From: Anaerolinea sp.
GTDB taxonomy: Bacteria > Chloroflexota > Anaerolineae > Anaerolineales > Anaerolineaceae
Direction of reading: 5' to 3'
DNA: 64,000 nucleotides
Assembly: GCA_029975965.1 (NCBI GenBank)
Contig: JARKOV010000015.1
Span: 61,324-125,323 of the forward strand
This document shows, piece after piece, positions 1 through 8,469 of this stretch. The position numbers and the translations under genes were made by a program. The notes beneath the pieces are model-generated. The model worked only from the letters and a program-made list of their open reading frames with translations. It was not told the origin of the DNA and did no database searches. Position 1 is the first letter of the stretch, and each line of letters begins with the position of its first letter.

Positions 1-789
1 GCCGCCGTGCAGCGTATCGATCGCCTCACGCACTTCGAGGGCGTTCCCCACCGCTATACCGAGCGGCTGGTTCATGTCGGAGAGAAGCCCGATCACTTTT
101 CGCCCGCTCAAGCGGCCGATCGCCACCATCAGGGTCGCCAGTGTGCGCGCATCCTCGACCGTTTCCATGAACGCGCCGACACCGACTTTGACGTCCAGGA
201 TGATGGCATGTGCGCCCCCGGCAATTTTCTTGCTCATCACGGAAGACGCGATCAACGGCATCGAAGGCACCGTGCCGGTCACATCTCGCAAGGCGTACAA
301 TTTGCCATCGGCGGGCGCGAGGTCGGCGCTTTGACCGGTCAGCACCAGGCCAATCCGTTTGAGCTGGTCCATGAACTCTTCAGTGCTCAGGTTGGTGCGA
401 TATCCGGGGATCGATTCCATCTTATCCAACGTCCCGCCGCTGAATCCAAGCCCACGCCCCGACATCTTACCCACCGGCAAGCCACACGCCGCCACCACCG
501 GCTCCACCACCAGGGTGGTCTTATCGCCCACCCCTCCGGTGGAATGTTTATCGACCACAAAATCCACCACCCCGCTTAAGTCGAGCAGGTCGCCGGAGTG
601 CGCCATCGCCAGCGTCAGATCGGTGGTCTCCTGTTCGCTCATCCCATTGAGCAACACCGCCATCGCCCAGGCGGCCACCTGGTAATCGGGAATTTCACCC
701 CTGGTGAAGCCGTTGACGAAAAAATTGATCTCCTCGCGAGAGAGAGCCAGCCTGTCCCTTTTCTTGATGATGATGTCAACCGCGCGCAT
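1..789 (-). CDS. deoA: Pyrimidine-nucleoside (thymidine) phosphorylase, 3' end outside window
   Basis: Phosphorolysis of thymidine/uridine/deoxyuridine to the base and (deoxy)ribose 1-phosphate, a cytosolic salvage reaction. I translated it from the minus strand: the ATG is at 789, the frame is open for 263 codons and runs off the left edge, so about 60 percent of the usual 430-440 residues is visible. The N-terminal helical domain starts [12 protein letters not shown]. The phosphate-binding loop [11 protein letters not shown] is at residues 81-91 and the family signature [14 protein letters not shown] at 110-123, both intact. An adjacent AGG-rich stretch (gaggtagg) serves as ribosome binding site, and an earlier ATG is closed by a stop. 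It stands alone behind its own promoter and an operator-like repeat. DeoA and Pdp cannot be told apart without the C-terminus. Confidence 0.93.
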   Translation of the reverse strand, partial: MRAVDIIIKKRDRLALSREEINFFVNGFTRGEIPDYQVAAWAMAVLLNGMSEQETTDLTLAMAHSGDLLDLSGVVDFVVDKHSTGGVGDKTTLVVEPVVAACGLPVGKMSGRGLGFSGGTLDKMESIPGYRTNLSTEEFMDQLKRIGLVLTGQSADLAPADGKLYALRDVTGTVPSMPLIASSVMSKKIAGGAHAIILDVKVGVGAFMETVEDARTLATLMVAIGRLSGRKVIGLLSDMNQPLGIAVGNALEVREAIDTLHGG

Positions 790-817
790 GTCCTACCTCG
801 TCGCTTCCATAGAAATG

Positions 818-835
818 ATTGTCCGGTCTGACAAT
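818..835 (-). promoter_or_regulatory. Operator-like inverted repeat ATTGTC-N6-GACAAT
   Basis: A perfect 6-bp inverted repeat with a 6-bp spacer lies between the -10 box (839-844) and the phosphorylase ATG (789), covering the expected transcription start. This is where a repressor would block the promoter. The regulator is unknown. Confidence 0.5.
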
Positions 836-838
836 TTC

Positions 839-844
839 ATTATA
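839..844 (-). promoter_or_regulatory. -10 box (TATAAT) of the phosphorylase gene
   Basis: On the minus strand the sequence reads GGGTATAATG, an exact -10 hexamer 50 nt before the ATG. No convincing -35 hexamer is visible at 16-18 bp, so an activator or a weak promoter is possible. Confidence 0.5.
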
Positions 845-862
845 CCCAATGAGCACCCGATC

Positions 863-904
863 CATTTAAATCAAAGAACGCTGGAACCTGATCTTCCGGC
901 GTTC
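863..904 (-). terminator. Rho-independent terminator of the rpmH-khpB operon
   Basis: On the minus strand GAACGCCGGAA and TTCCAGCGTTC form an 11-bp stem (one G-U pair) with a 7-nt loop, followed by TTTGATTT. It lies about 90 bp downstream of khpB and before the phosphorylase promoter. Confidence 0.7.
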
Positions 905-991
905 TCGTCGCAATGAAAAGATTTCGTAACTGCTCCGCCGTGAGAAGGAAACAAGCCCTTTCTCCATGAGCCCGAGCAGGTGCAAAATCGC

Positions 992-1804
992 TCACTTCTT
1001 GGTGAAGATGGTTACCTTGCGGTTGGGATCATCTCCAATGCTCTCGGTAGTCACCTGTGGATGATCGCGCAGCTCCAGGTGGATCACGCGGCGCTCGTTG
1101 GCGGGCATGGGTTCCAACACCTGCCGTCGCCCGGTATGAATGGCCTGCTCAGCCATCCGGCGCGCCAGGACGCGCAACTGGCGCTCGCGCCGCGCGCGGT
1201 AGCCCTGCACATCGATCATCAAGGGAATCCAACGGTTCAAACGCTTGCCTACGATCAGGCTGGAGATGTATTGCAATGCGTTCAAAGTCTCGGACCGTCG
1301 CCCGATCAATATACTCAGGTCATCCCCTTCGATATTGACCAGCACGGTGTTTTCATCTTCGTCATCCTCGGCGGGTTTGATCGAAGCGCTTACCGTGGCC
1401 TTAATCCGCATCTTCTCCAACAAATCGGTCACTGTCTGCCGCGCCGCGAAGAGGATGTCATCTTCTGGAATCTCCTCGTCCGACAATTCGGCCAGCTCCA
1501 GGTCTTCATGGCTGACTACCGCAGCAGGTGCCGGTTTTTCCGCCTTTACGGTCCGCTTCGCCCTGGGGGGTTTTGCTTCTTTGGCTGGTTTTCCAGGCGT
1601 TTCTACGGCTGCCGTCGATTCATTCAGAATGGTCAGGCGAATGCGCGCCTGGCGGCTTCCAAGCCCGAATAAGCCGCGTGTGCCGGGGTCCAGCACCTCG
1701 ACATCCACCGCCTCTCGAGGCAGGTTAATTTCATCCAGTCCTTTTTGAATCGCCTCTTCGACACTCGGCGCAATGACTTCCAACGTGGTTTTTTCTGGGC
1801 TCAT
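992..1804 (-). CDS. khpB: RNA-binding protein KhpB/Jag (SpoIIIJ-associated)
   Basis: A cytosolic RNA-binding protein of the KhpB/EloR/Jag family, linked in other bacteria to cell elongation and normally encoded next to yidC. Its 270 residues carry an N-terminal Jag_N domain (about 1-50, containing GTRGLFGLGSRQARI), an acidic linker, a KH domain with LIGRRSETLNALQYI in the C-terminal half, and a C-terminal R3H domain (ERRVIHLELRDHP, the R-x3-H motif). The KH GxxG loop reads GRRS rather than the usual GRRG. The start overlaps the yidC stop by four bases (ATGA), implying translational coupling. It is the last gene of the operon and is followed by the hairpin at 863-904. Confidence 0.93.
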   Translation of the reverse strand: MSPEKTTLEVIAPSVEEAIQKGLDEINLPREAVDVEVLDPGTRGLFGLGSRQARIRLTILNESTAAVETPGKPAKEAKPPRAKRTVKAEKPAPAAVVSHEDLELAELSDEEIPEDDILFAARQTVTDLLEKMRIKATVSASIKPAEDDEDENTVLVNIEGDDLSILIGRRSETLNALQYISSLIVGKRLNRWIPLMIDVQGYRARRERQLRVLARRMAEQAIHTGRRQVLEPMPANERRVIHLELRDHPQVTTESIGDDPNRKVTIFTKK

Positions 1805-2619
1805 TTCTTGCCTCGACTGACCTTGGTGACTTTCTTATCTTCGGGTTCTGGCACGACCGGCTTTGGCTTGGGCAACAGGTTCTTCCAATTGGCTTTGCCT
1901 AGCAAAGCGTATTGCCCGATGCTGAACAGGTTGGAGACGATAAAGTACAAAGACAGGCCAGATGCCAGCGTGAGTCCCATGTAACCCATCAAAAAGGGCA
2001 TATACAGGTTCATCATGTTCGACATCATCGCCGTTTGATCTTTCGGGTTCGAGGTCGCCGGCGTGAGCAGCTTGGATTGGATATACGTGGTCGCCATCAC
2101 GACGATCGCCATGACCGGGATGCTAAATGATAGGAACGGCAGGAACAGTCGTTCCGGCTGGCTCAGATCCATCCACAGGAACTGGTTGTTAATCGGCAAG
2201 ATGCGCGAAATATCCAGGAATGGATACAGGTGACGGGTCAGAACCAGCATATCATAAGGCGTATTAGCCATCACCTTGTACAGGCTCTGGTACAGGCCGA
2301 TGATAATTGGGAATTGGATCAACAGCGGCAGGCACGATCCGAATGGATTGACGCCCAGCTCTTTCAGCAGCGCCGCCTGCTCCGCCGCCATTTTCTCGCG
2401 ATCGCCCTTGTATTTTTCCTGGATCTCCTTGTAGCGCGGGTTGCTCTGCAGCTCCTGCATGGCCTGCCCGCCTTTGATCTGCGAGACCATCAATGGGTGG
2501 GTGACCAGCCGCACGAGTAAGGTAAACAGGATGATCGCCACACCAAAATTCTGCCCGACAAGGGTGTAGATGAAGAGCAGCACGTTGGTGAAGGGGGTGA
2601 TGATGATGGTATCCCACAT
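1801..2619 (-). CDS. yidC: Membrane protein insertase YidC/Oxa1 family
   Basis: It inserts and folds inner-membrane proteins, alone or with SecYEG. It has 272 residues, the short form typical of monoderm bacteria, without the large periplasmic domain of proteobacterial YidC. The first helix is at about 10-30 (FTNVLLFIYTLVG). The conserved cytoplasmic hairpin and the stretch NPFGSCLPLLIQFPIIIGLYQ follow, then three further helices ending in GLSLYFIVSNLFSIGQ, and a basic tail (KKVTKVSRGKK) that may contact ribosomes. The ATG at 2619 follows a GGAG. The gene sits between a beta-propeller lipoprotein and khpB, in the usual rpmH-rnpA-yidD-yidC-khpB order. Confidence 0.96.
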   Translation of the reverse strand: MWDTIIITPFTNVLLFIYTLVGQNFGVAIILFTLLVRLVTHPLMVSQIKGGQAMQELQSNPRYKEIQEKYKGDREKMAAEQAALLKELGVNPFGSCLPLLIQFPIIIGLYQSLYKVMANTPYDMLVLTRHLYPFLDISRILPINNQFLWMDLSQPERLFLPFLSFSIPVMAIVVMATTYIQSKLLTPATSNPKDQTAMMSNMMNLYMPFLMGYMGLTLASGLSLYFIVSNLFSIGQYALLGKANWKNLLPKPKPVVPEPEDKKVTKVSRGKK

Positions 2620-2632
2620 AGATCACACTCCA

Positions 2633-3712
2633 CTAATTCGAGGGAGGATTGTAAGTCCAACCCTGATTGCCCGACGGGGTGAAGGTGACCAGCAGGTACT
2701 CGAGCTCGAGCCCTCCGACCGCCATCAGGTCTGGTGAGATAGATAAAGTTGAGTACAGTTTGCCAGTAATGGTCCGCGGCCAGACTCGCGCCCCTTGCGG
2801 TGTGGTCGTGAACACCTCACCACCTTCGGTAGCAAATGCGATCTGGTCAGCCAGCACGACCGGCGTTCCGATGATCGCGCTGCTCGAGTCCAGTGTCCAT
2901 ACCTTTTCGCCATTCTGTGCATTCAGCGCGTAAGCCTTATTTTTATCCGTGCCGAAATAGATCACGTCGTTCAATAACAAGGGCGGGTTCCATAATTTGC
3001 CGTCGACCACCTCACGCCACTTCACATTCTTTGAGGAAGTGTCAACGGCGATGACCTCCTGAGTGACGGTGCTGACGTAAAGCAATCCGTCTGGACCCAG
3101 CACTGGCGAATGCAACATCGCGCCACCCAGGTCGATCTCCCAGGCCAACTGACCCGAAGAGATATCTACCGCGTACAGGTAATGATCCATCCCGGGCAGG
3201 TAAGCCAGCGTTCCATCGGTTGCCACAGCGCCCCACAGAGCATCGCGGGCCTTGAATCGCCAGCGCATGATACCGCTATTGACATCCAGCCCATACAAAT
3301 AGCGATCTGTCGAAGGGATCAGCACCAGATCACCGGCTAAGACCGGACCGGCGACAAAGCGGCCTTTGCCCTCGTAGTCTTTGAACGTCCAAATGACATT
3401 CCGGCTCTGTGTGTCGAGAGCGACAACCTGGTTGTTGAAATTTCCGGCAATGACCCGGTCATTGACCACAGCCGGCGCTGCGAAGAAGGTGTTCTTGGGA
3501 TCGACTTTATCGGGATAACGCCAGATATGTGCGCCGGTGGCGGCATCGATCTTGGTCAATTGAAGTTGTGAATAGTACACTGCACCATCTGCGACGGTGA
3601 GGCCCGGCCAGTTGTTTAACCCGACACCAGCACAGCCCGCCAGCAATATGGCTGCCAGCGCCAGCAAAATGGTGGCCCGCCAGACAGGTTTTTTGGATCT
3701 TAATGTGTGCAA
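2633..3712 (-). CDS. Lipoprotein with PQQ-type beta-propeller (BamB-like fold)
   Basis: A predicted surface lipoprotein of 359 residues. The signal peptide ends in a lipobox, LLAGC, with the acylated Cys near residue 27. The rest is made of about seven PQQ-like blades with recurring A-x-D-x-x-x-G-x-x-x-W elements (IDAATGAHIWRY, LDTQSRNVIWTF, VDISSGQLAWEI, LNAQNGEKVWTL). The fold resembles BamB, but there is no outer-membrane assembly context here. It starts with TTG at 3712, preceded by GGAG. Its place between yidD and yidC, where no such gene is usual, suggests a link to membrane-protein folding or simple insertion. The function is unknown. Confidence 0.85.
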   Translation of the reverse strand: MHTLRSKKPVWRATILLALAAILLAGCAGVGLNNWPGLTVADGAVYYSQLQLTKIDAATGAHIWRYPDKVDPKNTFFAAPAVVNDRVIAGNFNNQVVALDTQSRNVIWTFKDYEGKGRFVAGPVLAGDLVLIPSTDRYLYGLDVNSGIMRWRFKARDALWGAVATDGTLAYLPGMDHYLYAVDISSGQLAWEIDLGGAMLHSPVLGPDGLLYVSTVTQEVIAVDTSSKNVKWREVVDGKLWNPPLLLNDVIYFGTDKNKAYALNAQNGEKVWTLDSSSAIIGTPVVLADQIAFATEGGEVFTTTPQGARVWPRTITGKLYSTLSISPDLMAVGGLELEYLLVTFTPSGNQGWTYNPPSN

Positions 3713-3744
3713 ACGATGTTCTCCGTTATGAAGAAAAAAAGCTC

Positions 3745-4020
3745 TTATGGAACCGGATCATATCCGCCTGGATTGAACGGGTTACAACGCAAAATCCGCC
3801 CAATTGCCAGCCACATCCCCTTAATCGCACCATGCCGGTAAACCGCCTGGTAACCATAATGGGAACAAGAAGGATAAAAACGGCAGGTATTGGCCGGTAA
3901 GGAGGGTGATACGACCGATTGATACGCCCGAATCAATCCCAAAACTACTAGCCGGGGGATATTCCAAAATGTGATTGGAAGATCCCTCAAGCGTGGTTCA
4001 CTCAAATAATCCTGGTTCAT
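3745..4020 (-). CDS. yidD: Membrane protein insertion efficiency factor YidD
   Basis: A small membrane-associated protein thought to help YidC-dependent insertion. It has 91 residues. The family core [20 protein letters not shown], followed by C-S-H-Y, the G-x-x-K-G-x-W-L motif ([18 protein letters not shown]) and a terminal GGYDPVP are intact, including the three conserved cysteines. It starts 23 nt inside the end of rnpA, and I see no Shine-Dalgarno sequence, so translation is probably coupled. The slightly long N-terminus ([15 protein letters not shown]) precedes the amphipathic helix. Confidence 0.94.
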   Translation of the reverse strand: MNQDYLSEPRLRDLPITFWNIPRLVVLGLIRAYQSVVSPSLPANTCRFYPSCSHYGYQAVYRHGAIKGMWLAIGRILRCNPFNPGGYDPVP

Positions 4021-4369
4021 TCTTGATTTCAGACCGGGTTAATACGTTCGCTCGTTGTAGCAAGGATTTCATCGCCTGGCGGGTTTCCCAATAGCCTGTA
4101 GTGGAAAGCGGCTTGCGGGCTAACACGACCAGATCCCATCCCGGCGCGAGGGCGGGCATAAACCCATCCAGGCAGGCGCGCAATACCCGCTTGGCCCGGT
4201 TGCGGACGATCGCTTTTCCGACCGACCGACCGGCGATAATGGCAACGCGCACCTGGTCCATCTGGTTGGGCAAGGCGACCAACACAACGAGCGGGTGCGG
4301 ATATGATCTGCCTACACGCCGCACCCGTTCGATATCCGTTGACCGTGTCAGGCGAAACCTGCGTTTCAC
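3998..4369 (-). CDS. rnpA: Ribonuclease P protein component
   Basis: The protein subunit of RNase P, which removes the 5' leader of pre-tRNAs. It has 123 residues. The N-terminus [20 protein letters not shown] is typical, and the RNR motif reads [20 protein letters not shown]. The start is GTG at 4369 with an AAGG a few bases upstream; the ATG at 4373 is in another frame. It follows rpmH by 60 bp and overlaps yidD, as in most bacteria. Confidence 0.95.
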   Translation of the reverse strand: MKRRFRLTRSTDIERVRRVGRSYPHPLVVLVALPNQMDQVRVAIIAGRSVGKAIVRNRAKRVLRACLDGFMPALAPGWDLVVLARKPLSTTGYWETRQAMKSLLQRANVLTRSEIKNEPGLFE

Positions 4370-4429
4370 CCATTTACCTTGATCCTGTGTTCCTGGAAAC
4401 TCTATGCGATAAACCGCACAACCCCAGCT

Positions 4430-4606
4430 TCAGCTCCAGCGGACGTGTTTGGTGTGGTTGTTTTTGGTGACAGCCAGGCGCAGGCGCCCTTTCAGGCGGC
4501 GGCGCTTCAGAACCGCTCGCCCATCACGCGTTTCCATGCGCTGGCGGAAACCGTGAACTCGCAAGCGGCGGCGAATCTTGGGTTGGTAGGTTCGTTTGGT
4601 CGACAT
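4430..4606 (-). CDS. rpmH: 50S ribosomal protein L34
   Basis: Large-subunit ribosomal protein. I chose the ATG at 4606 (AAAGGAA upstream), giving [20 protein letters not shown] and 58 residues; the in-frame ATG at 4639 has no ribosome binding site. The family core ([28 protein letters not shown]) is present. The protein continues about 12 residues past the usual end, with [13 protein letters not shown], an unusual extension compared with the standard 44-47 residues. First gene of the rnpA-yidD-yidC-khpB unit. Confidence 0.95.
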   Translation of the reverse strand: MSTKRTYQPKIRRRLRVHGFRQRMETRDGRAVLKRRRLKGRLRLAVTKNNHTKHVRWS

Positions 4607-4744
4607 GCACGTTCCTTTCGCGGTAAAAAGTCGCTTCACTCCGCGCCGGGCGAAGCGAAGCGTCGTCGATCAACCGAGACCCTTCGTTTCGCTCAGGCCA
4701 GAGATGTTCACATAGAAGGCTGGCACCCAAGCCAGCGACGGGTT

Positions 4745-4750
4745 ATTATA
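4745..4750 (-). promoter_or_regulatory. -10 box (TATAAT) of the rpmH operon
   Basis: The minus strand reads GGTATAATAACC about 140 bp upstream of rpmH, just past the end of the trkA-like gene. A possible -35 (CGTTAA) lies 16 bp upstream. The implied leader is about 130 nt and has no recognisable riboswitch. Confidence 0.55.
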
Positions 4751-4765
4751 CCATGTTTCGGCTTA

Positions 4766-5494
4766 TTAACGGCGAATCCAACGGCCGATGCCCTTGTCGC
4801 CATTGTGCCCGTTCGTATGGTTGAGCGACTCAGGCGAGCCGAACAACTCCGATAACCCTTTTGCGCCCTCTGTGTCTGCCACTGCCAGAATTTCATCCCC
4901 CTCTTCGATGATGGTGATCCCTCGCGGGATCATCACCTCACCATGGCGGATGATGGCGGCGATGACACAGTGTTCCGGAAGAGGCAGGTCTTTTATCGCC
5001 AGTCCGACTGCGCGGGCATCAGGCGGGATTTTTTCCTCGACCAGCGAGTAATTCCCCCTGCGCAGCTTGACCAGCGTGATCATATCGCCCAGGGACATCT
5101 CTTCTTGAATCAGGCTGGCAAGGATTTCCGCCTGGTTGACCGCCACATCCACGTGAAATTTGCTGTCAAATAGCCAGGCGTTGCGCGGGTTGTTCACCCG
5201 GGCGATTGTCCGGCGCACGCCAAAATTTTTACGCGCAATGTAGCAGAGTGTCAGGTTTTCTTCGTCCGATGTGGTGGTCGCCGCCAGCACGTCTGCTTCG
5301 CGAATCCCGGCCTGCTCAAGCACTTTGAGGTCCATCACATCGCCTTCAACGATCACCTCGGTCGGAAGCTCACGATGAATGCGCGCGAGAACATCGGGGC
5401 GATCTTCGATCACCCGCACATCATGGTCCATCGCAATCAACATCGACGCAAGTTGTGCACCCGTTCGCCCGCCGCTTAAAATCATTACGAACAT
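4766..5494 (-). CDS. trkA: TrkA-type potassium channel/transport regulator (RCK_N + RCK_C)
   Basis: Cytosolic NAD(H)/nucleotide- and probably c-di-AMP-sensing gating subunit for a Trk/Ktr-type potassium transporter. It has 242 residues: a Rossmann RCK_N domain at 1-125 (ILSGGRTGAQLAS instead of the classical GxGxxG, then DVLAATTTSDEENL) and an RCK_C domain at about 140-220 (LPLPEHCVIAAIIRHGEVMI, EEGDEILAVA). A polar tail NHTNGHNGDKG follows. The ATG at 5494 has GAGGAG in front. It pairs with a second TrkA-like gene 10 bp upstream and the KimA-like importer; no TrkH/TrkG membrane subunit is nearby. Confidence 0.85.
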   Translation of the reverse strand: MFVMILSGGRTGAQLASMLIAMDHDVRVIEDRPDVLARIHRELPTEVIVEGDVMDLKVLEQAGIREADVLAATTTSDEENLTLCYIARKNFGVRRTIARVNNPRNAWLFDSKFHVDVAVNQAEILASLIQEEMSLGDMITLVKLRRGNYSLVEEKIPPDARAVGLAIKDLPLPEHCVIAAIIRHGEVMIPRGITIIEEGDEILAVADTEGAKGLSELFGSPESLNHTNGHNGDKGIGRWIRR

Positions 5495-5504
5495 ACGATA
5501 CTCC

Positions 5505-6158
5505 TCAACTCCGTGAACGGATCTGGGTGCGCAAGGCTTCGGCCCCTTCCAGGGTGGCGCTAACGTGCAGCACGTCGCCTGTTTCCAGAATGGTCGCCGA
5601 ATCGGGTAGCACGGCTTTTCCGGCGCGAGTCACGGCTACCGGAACGCAAGTCAACGGATTTATCAGCGAGCTCAGCTTGATACCGGCGCAGCTCTCCGGT
5701 ATGGCCACCTCATACACTTCGACCTCGCCGTTGCCTGCCGAGAAGACCGTCCGCACATCGGCATGGTACATCATCTCCTCGACTCGCTGCGCGCCCCAGC
5801 TCGAGGCGCTCACCACCTGCAAAGAAAAAGCCTCATGGATGGGGCGATATCGCGGATCGTAATTTCGCACCACCACATTCGGAACGTGGAAAACCGTGGC
5901 AGCCAGGTGCCCAACCGCGGCGTTCAGGGCATCCGAATCGGTCACCGCTGCCAGCGAATCGGCTTTCTCGATCCCAGCGCGGTGCAATACATCTCGGTTG
6001 AGCGCATCCCCCTCGTTGAACTTGCCATGGAAATCCGATGGCAGCTTCGAAAAGGCTTGTTCTTCCAGGTCCACGATCGACACCTCGTGTCCAGCCTGGA
6101 ACAGGCGATAGGCAAGCTCTGCGCCAAAGCGGCCACAACCCACGATAATTGCTTTCAT
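5505..6158 (-). CDS. trkA: TrkA-type potassium transport regulator, second copy
   Basis: 217 residues with a canonical Rossmann start (IIVGCGRFGAELAYRLFQAGHEVSIVD), an acidic residue at the end of beta-2, the RCK_N pattern ADSLAAVTDSDALN, and an RCK_C domain in the last 80 residues (GIKLSSLINPLTCVPVAVTRAGKAVLP). The ATG at 6158 follows AAAGGA. It lies 19 bp downstream of the KimA-like gene and 10 bp upstream of the other trkA-like gene, so all three are one transcript. Paired TrkA proteins commonly act as heteromeric gating rings, which fits two different copies here. The membrane partner could be KimA or a Trk pore encoded elsewhere. Confidence 0.85.
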   Translation of the reverse strand: MKAIIVGCGRFGAELAYRLFQAGHEVSIVDLEEQAFSKLPSDFHGKFNEGDALNRDVLHRAGIEKADSLAAVTDSDALNAAVGHLAATVFHVPNVVVRNYDPRYRPIHEAFSLQVVSASSWGAQRVEEMMYHADVRTVFSAGNGEVEVYEVAIPESCAGIKLSSLINPLTCVPVAVTRAGKAVLPDSATILETGDVLHVSATLEGAEALRTQIRSRS

Positions 6159-6177
6159 ATATCCTTTCGGTGCCTCA

Positions 6178-8121
6178 TCAATCGACCAGGTGGGGCACGT
6201 TGGTCACCACGATATTCTGATAGAACATCAACTCTTGCCGCAACGCTGCTGCCGTGTTGGTGTGCAATACATTCGTCCAGCGTTTATGTGAAACAAACTG
6301 GGGCACAATAATCGTGATCACCTCGTTCGGTTGGCGCTTTGCATAGATTTCATCGATGTAATCCAGCAAAGGTTCCATAAATCGGCGGTAGGAGGATTCC
6401 ACGATCACCAATCGGGTGCCATCGCCCCATTGCTCCCACTTCTGGCGAATTTTCACCGTTTCGTCGGGATTAATGGAGATGTGCACTGCCGTAATATCGT
6501 CCGTCAGGGTATGCGCATAACGCAGCGCGGCCAGGGTGCCCCGGTGAACGCCGCCAATCGGTAAGATCACCCGGTTGCGGGGGATGCGGGGCGCCGGGCT
6601 GCCATATTGATCCAGAGAAAGTTTCTGCGCCACCACCTGGTAATGGCGATGGATGATGCTGAAAACGATCACCAAAATCGGGATGATAAATACGACCACG
6701 TAGGCGCCGTCGGCGAATTTCGTGACCGCAAAAATCATCATCACGAAAAATGTGAGCAAGGCGCCAAACCCATTGACGACCATCTTAAATTGCCAGCCCG
6801 GCTGGAAGCGCAAGACCGAACCGCGCTCTTTGACTTCTTCCCCCTCCTTTAAGTGGCCAATCTTCCACCAGCGGCGCGCCATGCCCGATTGCGAGAGGGT
6901 AAAAGAAATGAACACGCCAATCGCATAGAGAGGAATCAGCCGCGTGACGCTGGCCTGAAAGACGATGATGAGCAGTGAAGCCAGCATCGCCAGGACGACA
7001 ATCCCGCGCGAGAACACCAACCGGCTTCCGCGGTAAGTCAATTGGCGGGGAAGCAGGCCGTCTGCAGCGGTGATGGCGCTCAAGCGAGGAAAATCGGCGA
7101 AAGAAGTGTTGGCGGCCATGATCAGGATGATCGTTGTGGCGGAGATCGCCAGCAGGTACAACGTCCCACGCCCCTCATAAACGGTGCGCGCAATTTGCGA
7201 GATGACCGTCTCAATTTCAGAAGGCACCGCCTGGATATGGCCGGCGAAGAAGGATACCGACAGCATCATCGTCCCCAGAATAGCCGACATCCAGATCAGG
7301 GTGATCCCTGCGTTGCGGCTACGCGGCTCCTTGAAGGCGGGGATGCCATCTGCGATTGCCTCCACGCCCGTCAATGCCGTGGTGCCGTTGGAAAATGCGC
7401 GCAAAAGCAAAAATATCGTCACTGCTTGTGGCGCATGGAGCAGCTCGAGCTCGGGTGGATCGACGACCATGCCCAGGCTGCCATTGATATAGCGGACAAA
7501 CCCGACGACGATAGTGATCGCCATCATCACCACAAAAAAGTAAGTTGGAATGGCAAAAATGACGCCCGACTCGCGCACGCCGCGCAGGTTGATCAACATG
7601 ATCAATCCGACCATACCCACCGCGATTCCTACCCGGTAATTGTACAGGTTCGGGTAGGCAGACACGATCTGCGCCACACCGGATGAGATCGAGACGGCCA
7701 CGGTCAGGATGTAATCGGTCAGGATGGCGGCGGCTGCGATCTTGGCCGGGAGCAACCCCAGGTTCTCGCGCGAGACGATGTATGACCCGCCGCCATTGGG
7801 ATAGGCATGGATGGTCTGCTCGTACGACAGGGTGACGATTGCCAGCAAGCCAACGATGACCAGCGAAATGGGGAACACCAGACCGTAGGCCGCCGCTCCT
7901 GCGACGATCAGGATCGCCAGGATCTCTTGCGTGGCGTAGGCGGTGGAGGACAATGCATCCGAAGCAAAAACCGCCAGCCCGATCACCTTGTTGATCGTCT
8001 GGTGCGGAGCGTCTGCGGTGGCAAGCGGTCTGCCAATTAAGATGGTCCAGAGAGTACGGGGAGGCTCTGCCTGATCTGTCCGGCGTAAAACGGTCGTGCC
8101 ATTATGGTCGTCGATATTCAT
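6178..8121 (-). CDS. kimA: KimA-like potassium importer (APC/KUP-type permease)
   Basis: Probable high-affinity H+/K+ symporter; an APC-family amino acid permease is the alternative. It has 647 residues. The N-terminal stretch LIGRPLATADAPHQTINKV, then FASDALSSTAYATQEIL and AYPNGGGSYIVSRENLG, closely follow the Bacillus KimA (YdaO) pattern. There are about 12 membrane helices (residues 45-480) and a cytosolic C-terminal domain of about 150 residues starting near HRHYQVVAQKL, the place where c-di-AMP acts in KimA. The two downstream TrkA genes support a potassium role. A consensus promoter lies 38 bp upstream. Confidence 0.8.
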   Translation of the reverse strand: MNIDDHNGTTVLRRTDQAEPPRTLWTILIGRPLATADAPHQTINKVIGLAVFASDALSSTAYATQEILAILIVAGAAAYGLVFPISLVIVGLLAIVTLSYEQTIHAYPNGGGSYIVSRENLGLLPAKIAAAAILTDYILTVAVSISSGVAQIVSAYPNLYNYRVGIAVGMVGLIMLINLRGVRESGVIFAIPTYFFVVMMAITIVVGFVRYINGSLGMVVDPPELELLHAPQAVTIFLLLRAFSNGTTALTGVEAIADGIPAFKEPRSRNAGITLIWMSAILGTMMLSVSFFAGHIQAVPSEIETVISQIARTVYEGRGTLYLLAISATTIILIMAANTSFADFPRLSAITAADGLLPRQLTYRGSRLVFSRGIVVLAMLASLLIIVFQASVTRLIPLYAIGVFISFTLSQSGMARRWWKIGHLKEGEEVKERGSVLRFQPGWQFKMVVNGFGALLTFFVMMIFAVTKFADGAYVVVFIIPILVIVFSIIHRHYQVVAQKLSLDQYGSPAPRIPRNRVILPIGGVHRGTLAALRYAHTLTDDITAVHISINPDETVKIRQKWEQWGDGTRLVIVESSYRRFMEPLLDYIDEIYAKRQPNEVITIIVPQFVSHKRWTNVLHTNTAAALRQELMFYQNIVVTNVPHLVD

Positions 8122-8158
8122 TGGTCCAACTCACACCAACATCGGTCACAAGAGCCGG

Positions 8159-8187
8159 ATTATAGTGCCTGCAATCACACGCGTCAA
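8159..8187 (-). promoter_or_regulatory. Sigma-70-type promoter of the KimA-like/trkA operon
   Basis: On the minus strand TTGACG (8182-8187), 17 bp, TATAAT (8159-8164). The predicted start is about 30 nt before the ATG, too short a leader for a c-di-AMP riboswitch. The remaining 280 bp up to the divergent degV gene show only short imperfect repeats and no gene I can support. Confidence 0.8.
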
Positions 8188-8469
8188 GCAAATTGTAATC
8201 CTTCTTGAGGTAACTTTGATCTTAATCCGTGGCTTTTCCAGGCACCAACCCGGTTGAGCAACCCACCATAATCTTAACACCCTCCTCACGCCAGTCAATC
8301 CGTTTCTTCTGACTGATATGTAACTGTAAGCGCTCCGTTTGGTCGCCTGCACAGCGTCGAGCGCGAAAAATAGGGGTTCGAAAGGAACTTTTCGCCTTAA
8401 CATGGGTTATCATTGGAAGAAGATTTACGGGATCCGACTGACACACCGACAACCAAACAGGAGGCAATT

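Noticed and set aside
8188..8469. c-di-AMP (ydaO) riboswitch before the KimA-like gene
   Set aside because: The hallmark GGGUGAAUC and closing motifs are absent on the minus strand, and a good promoter lies only 38 bp from the ATG, downstream of this region.
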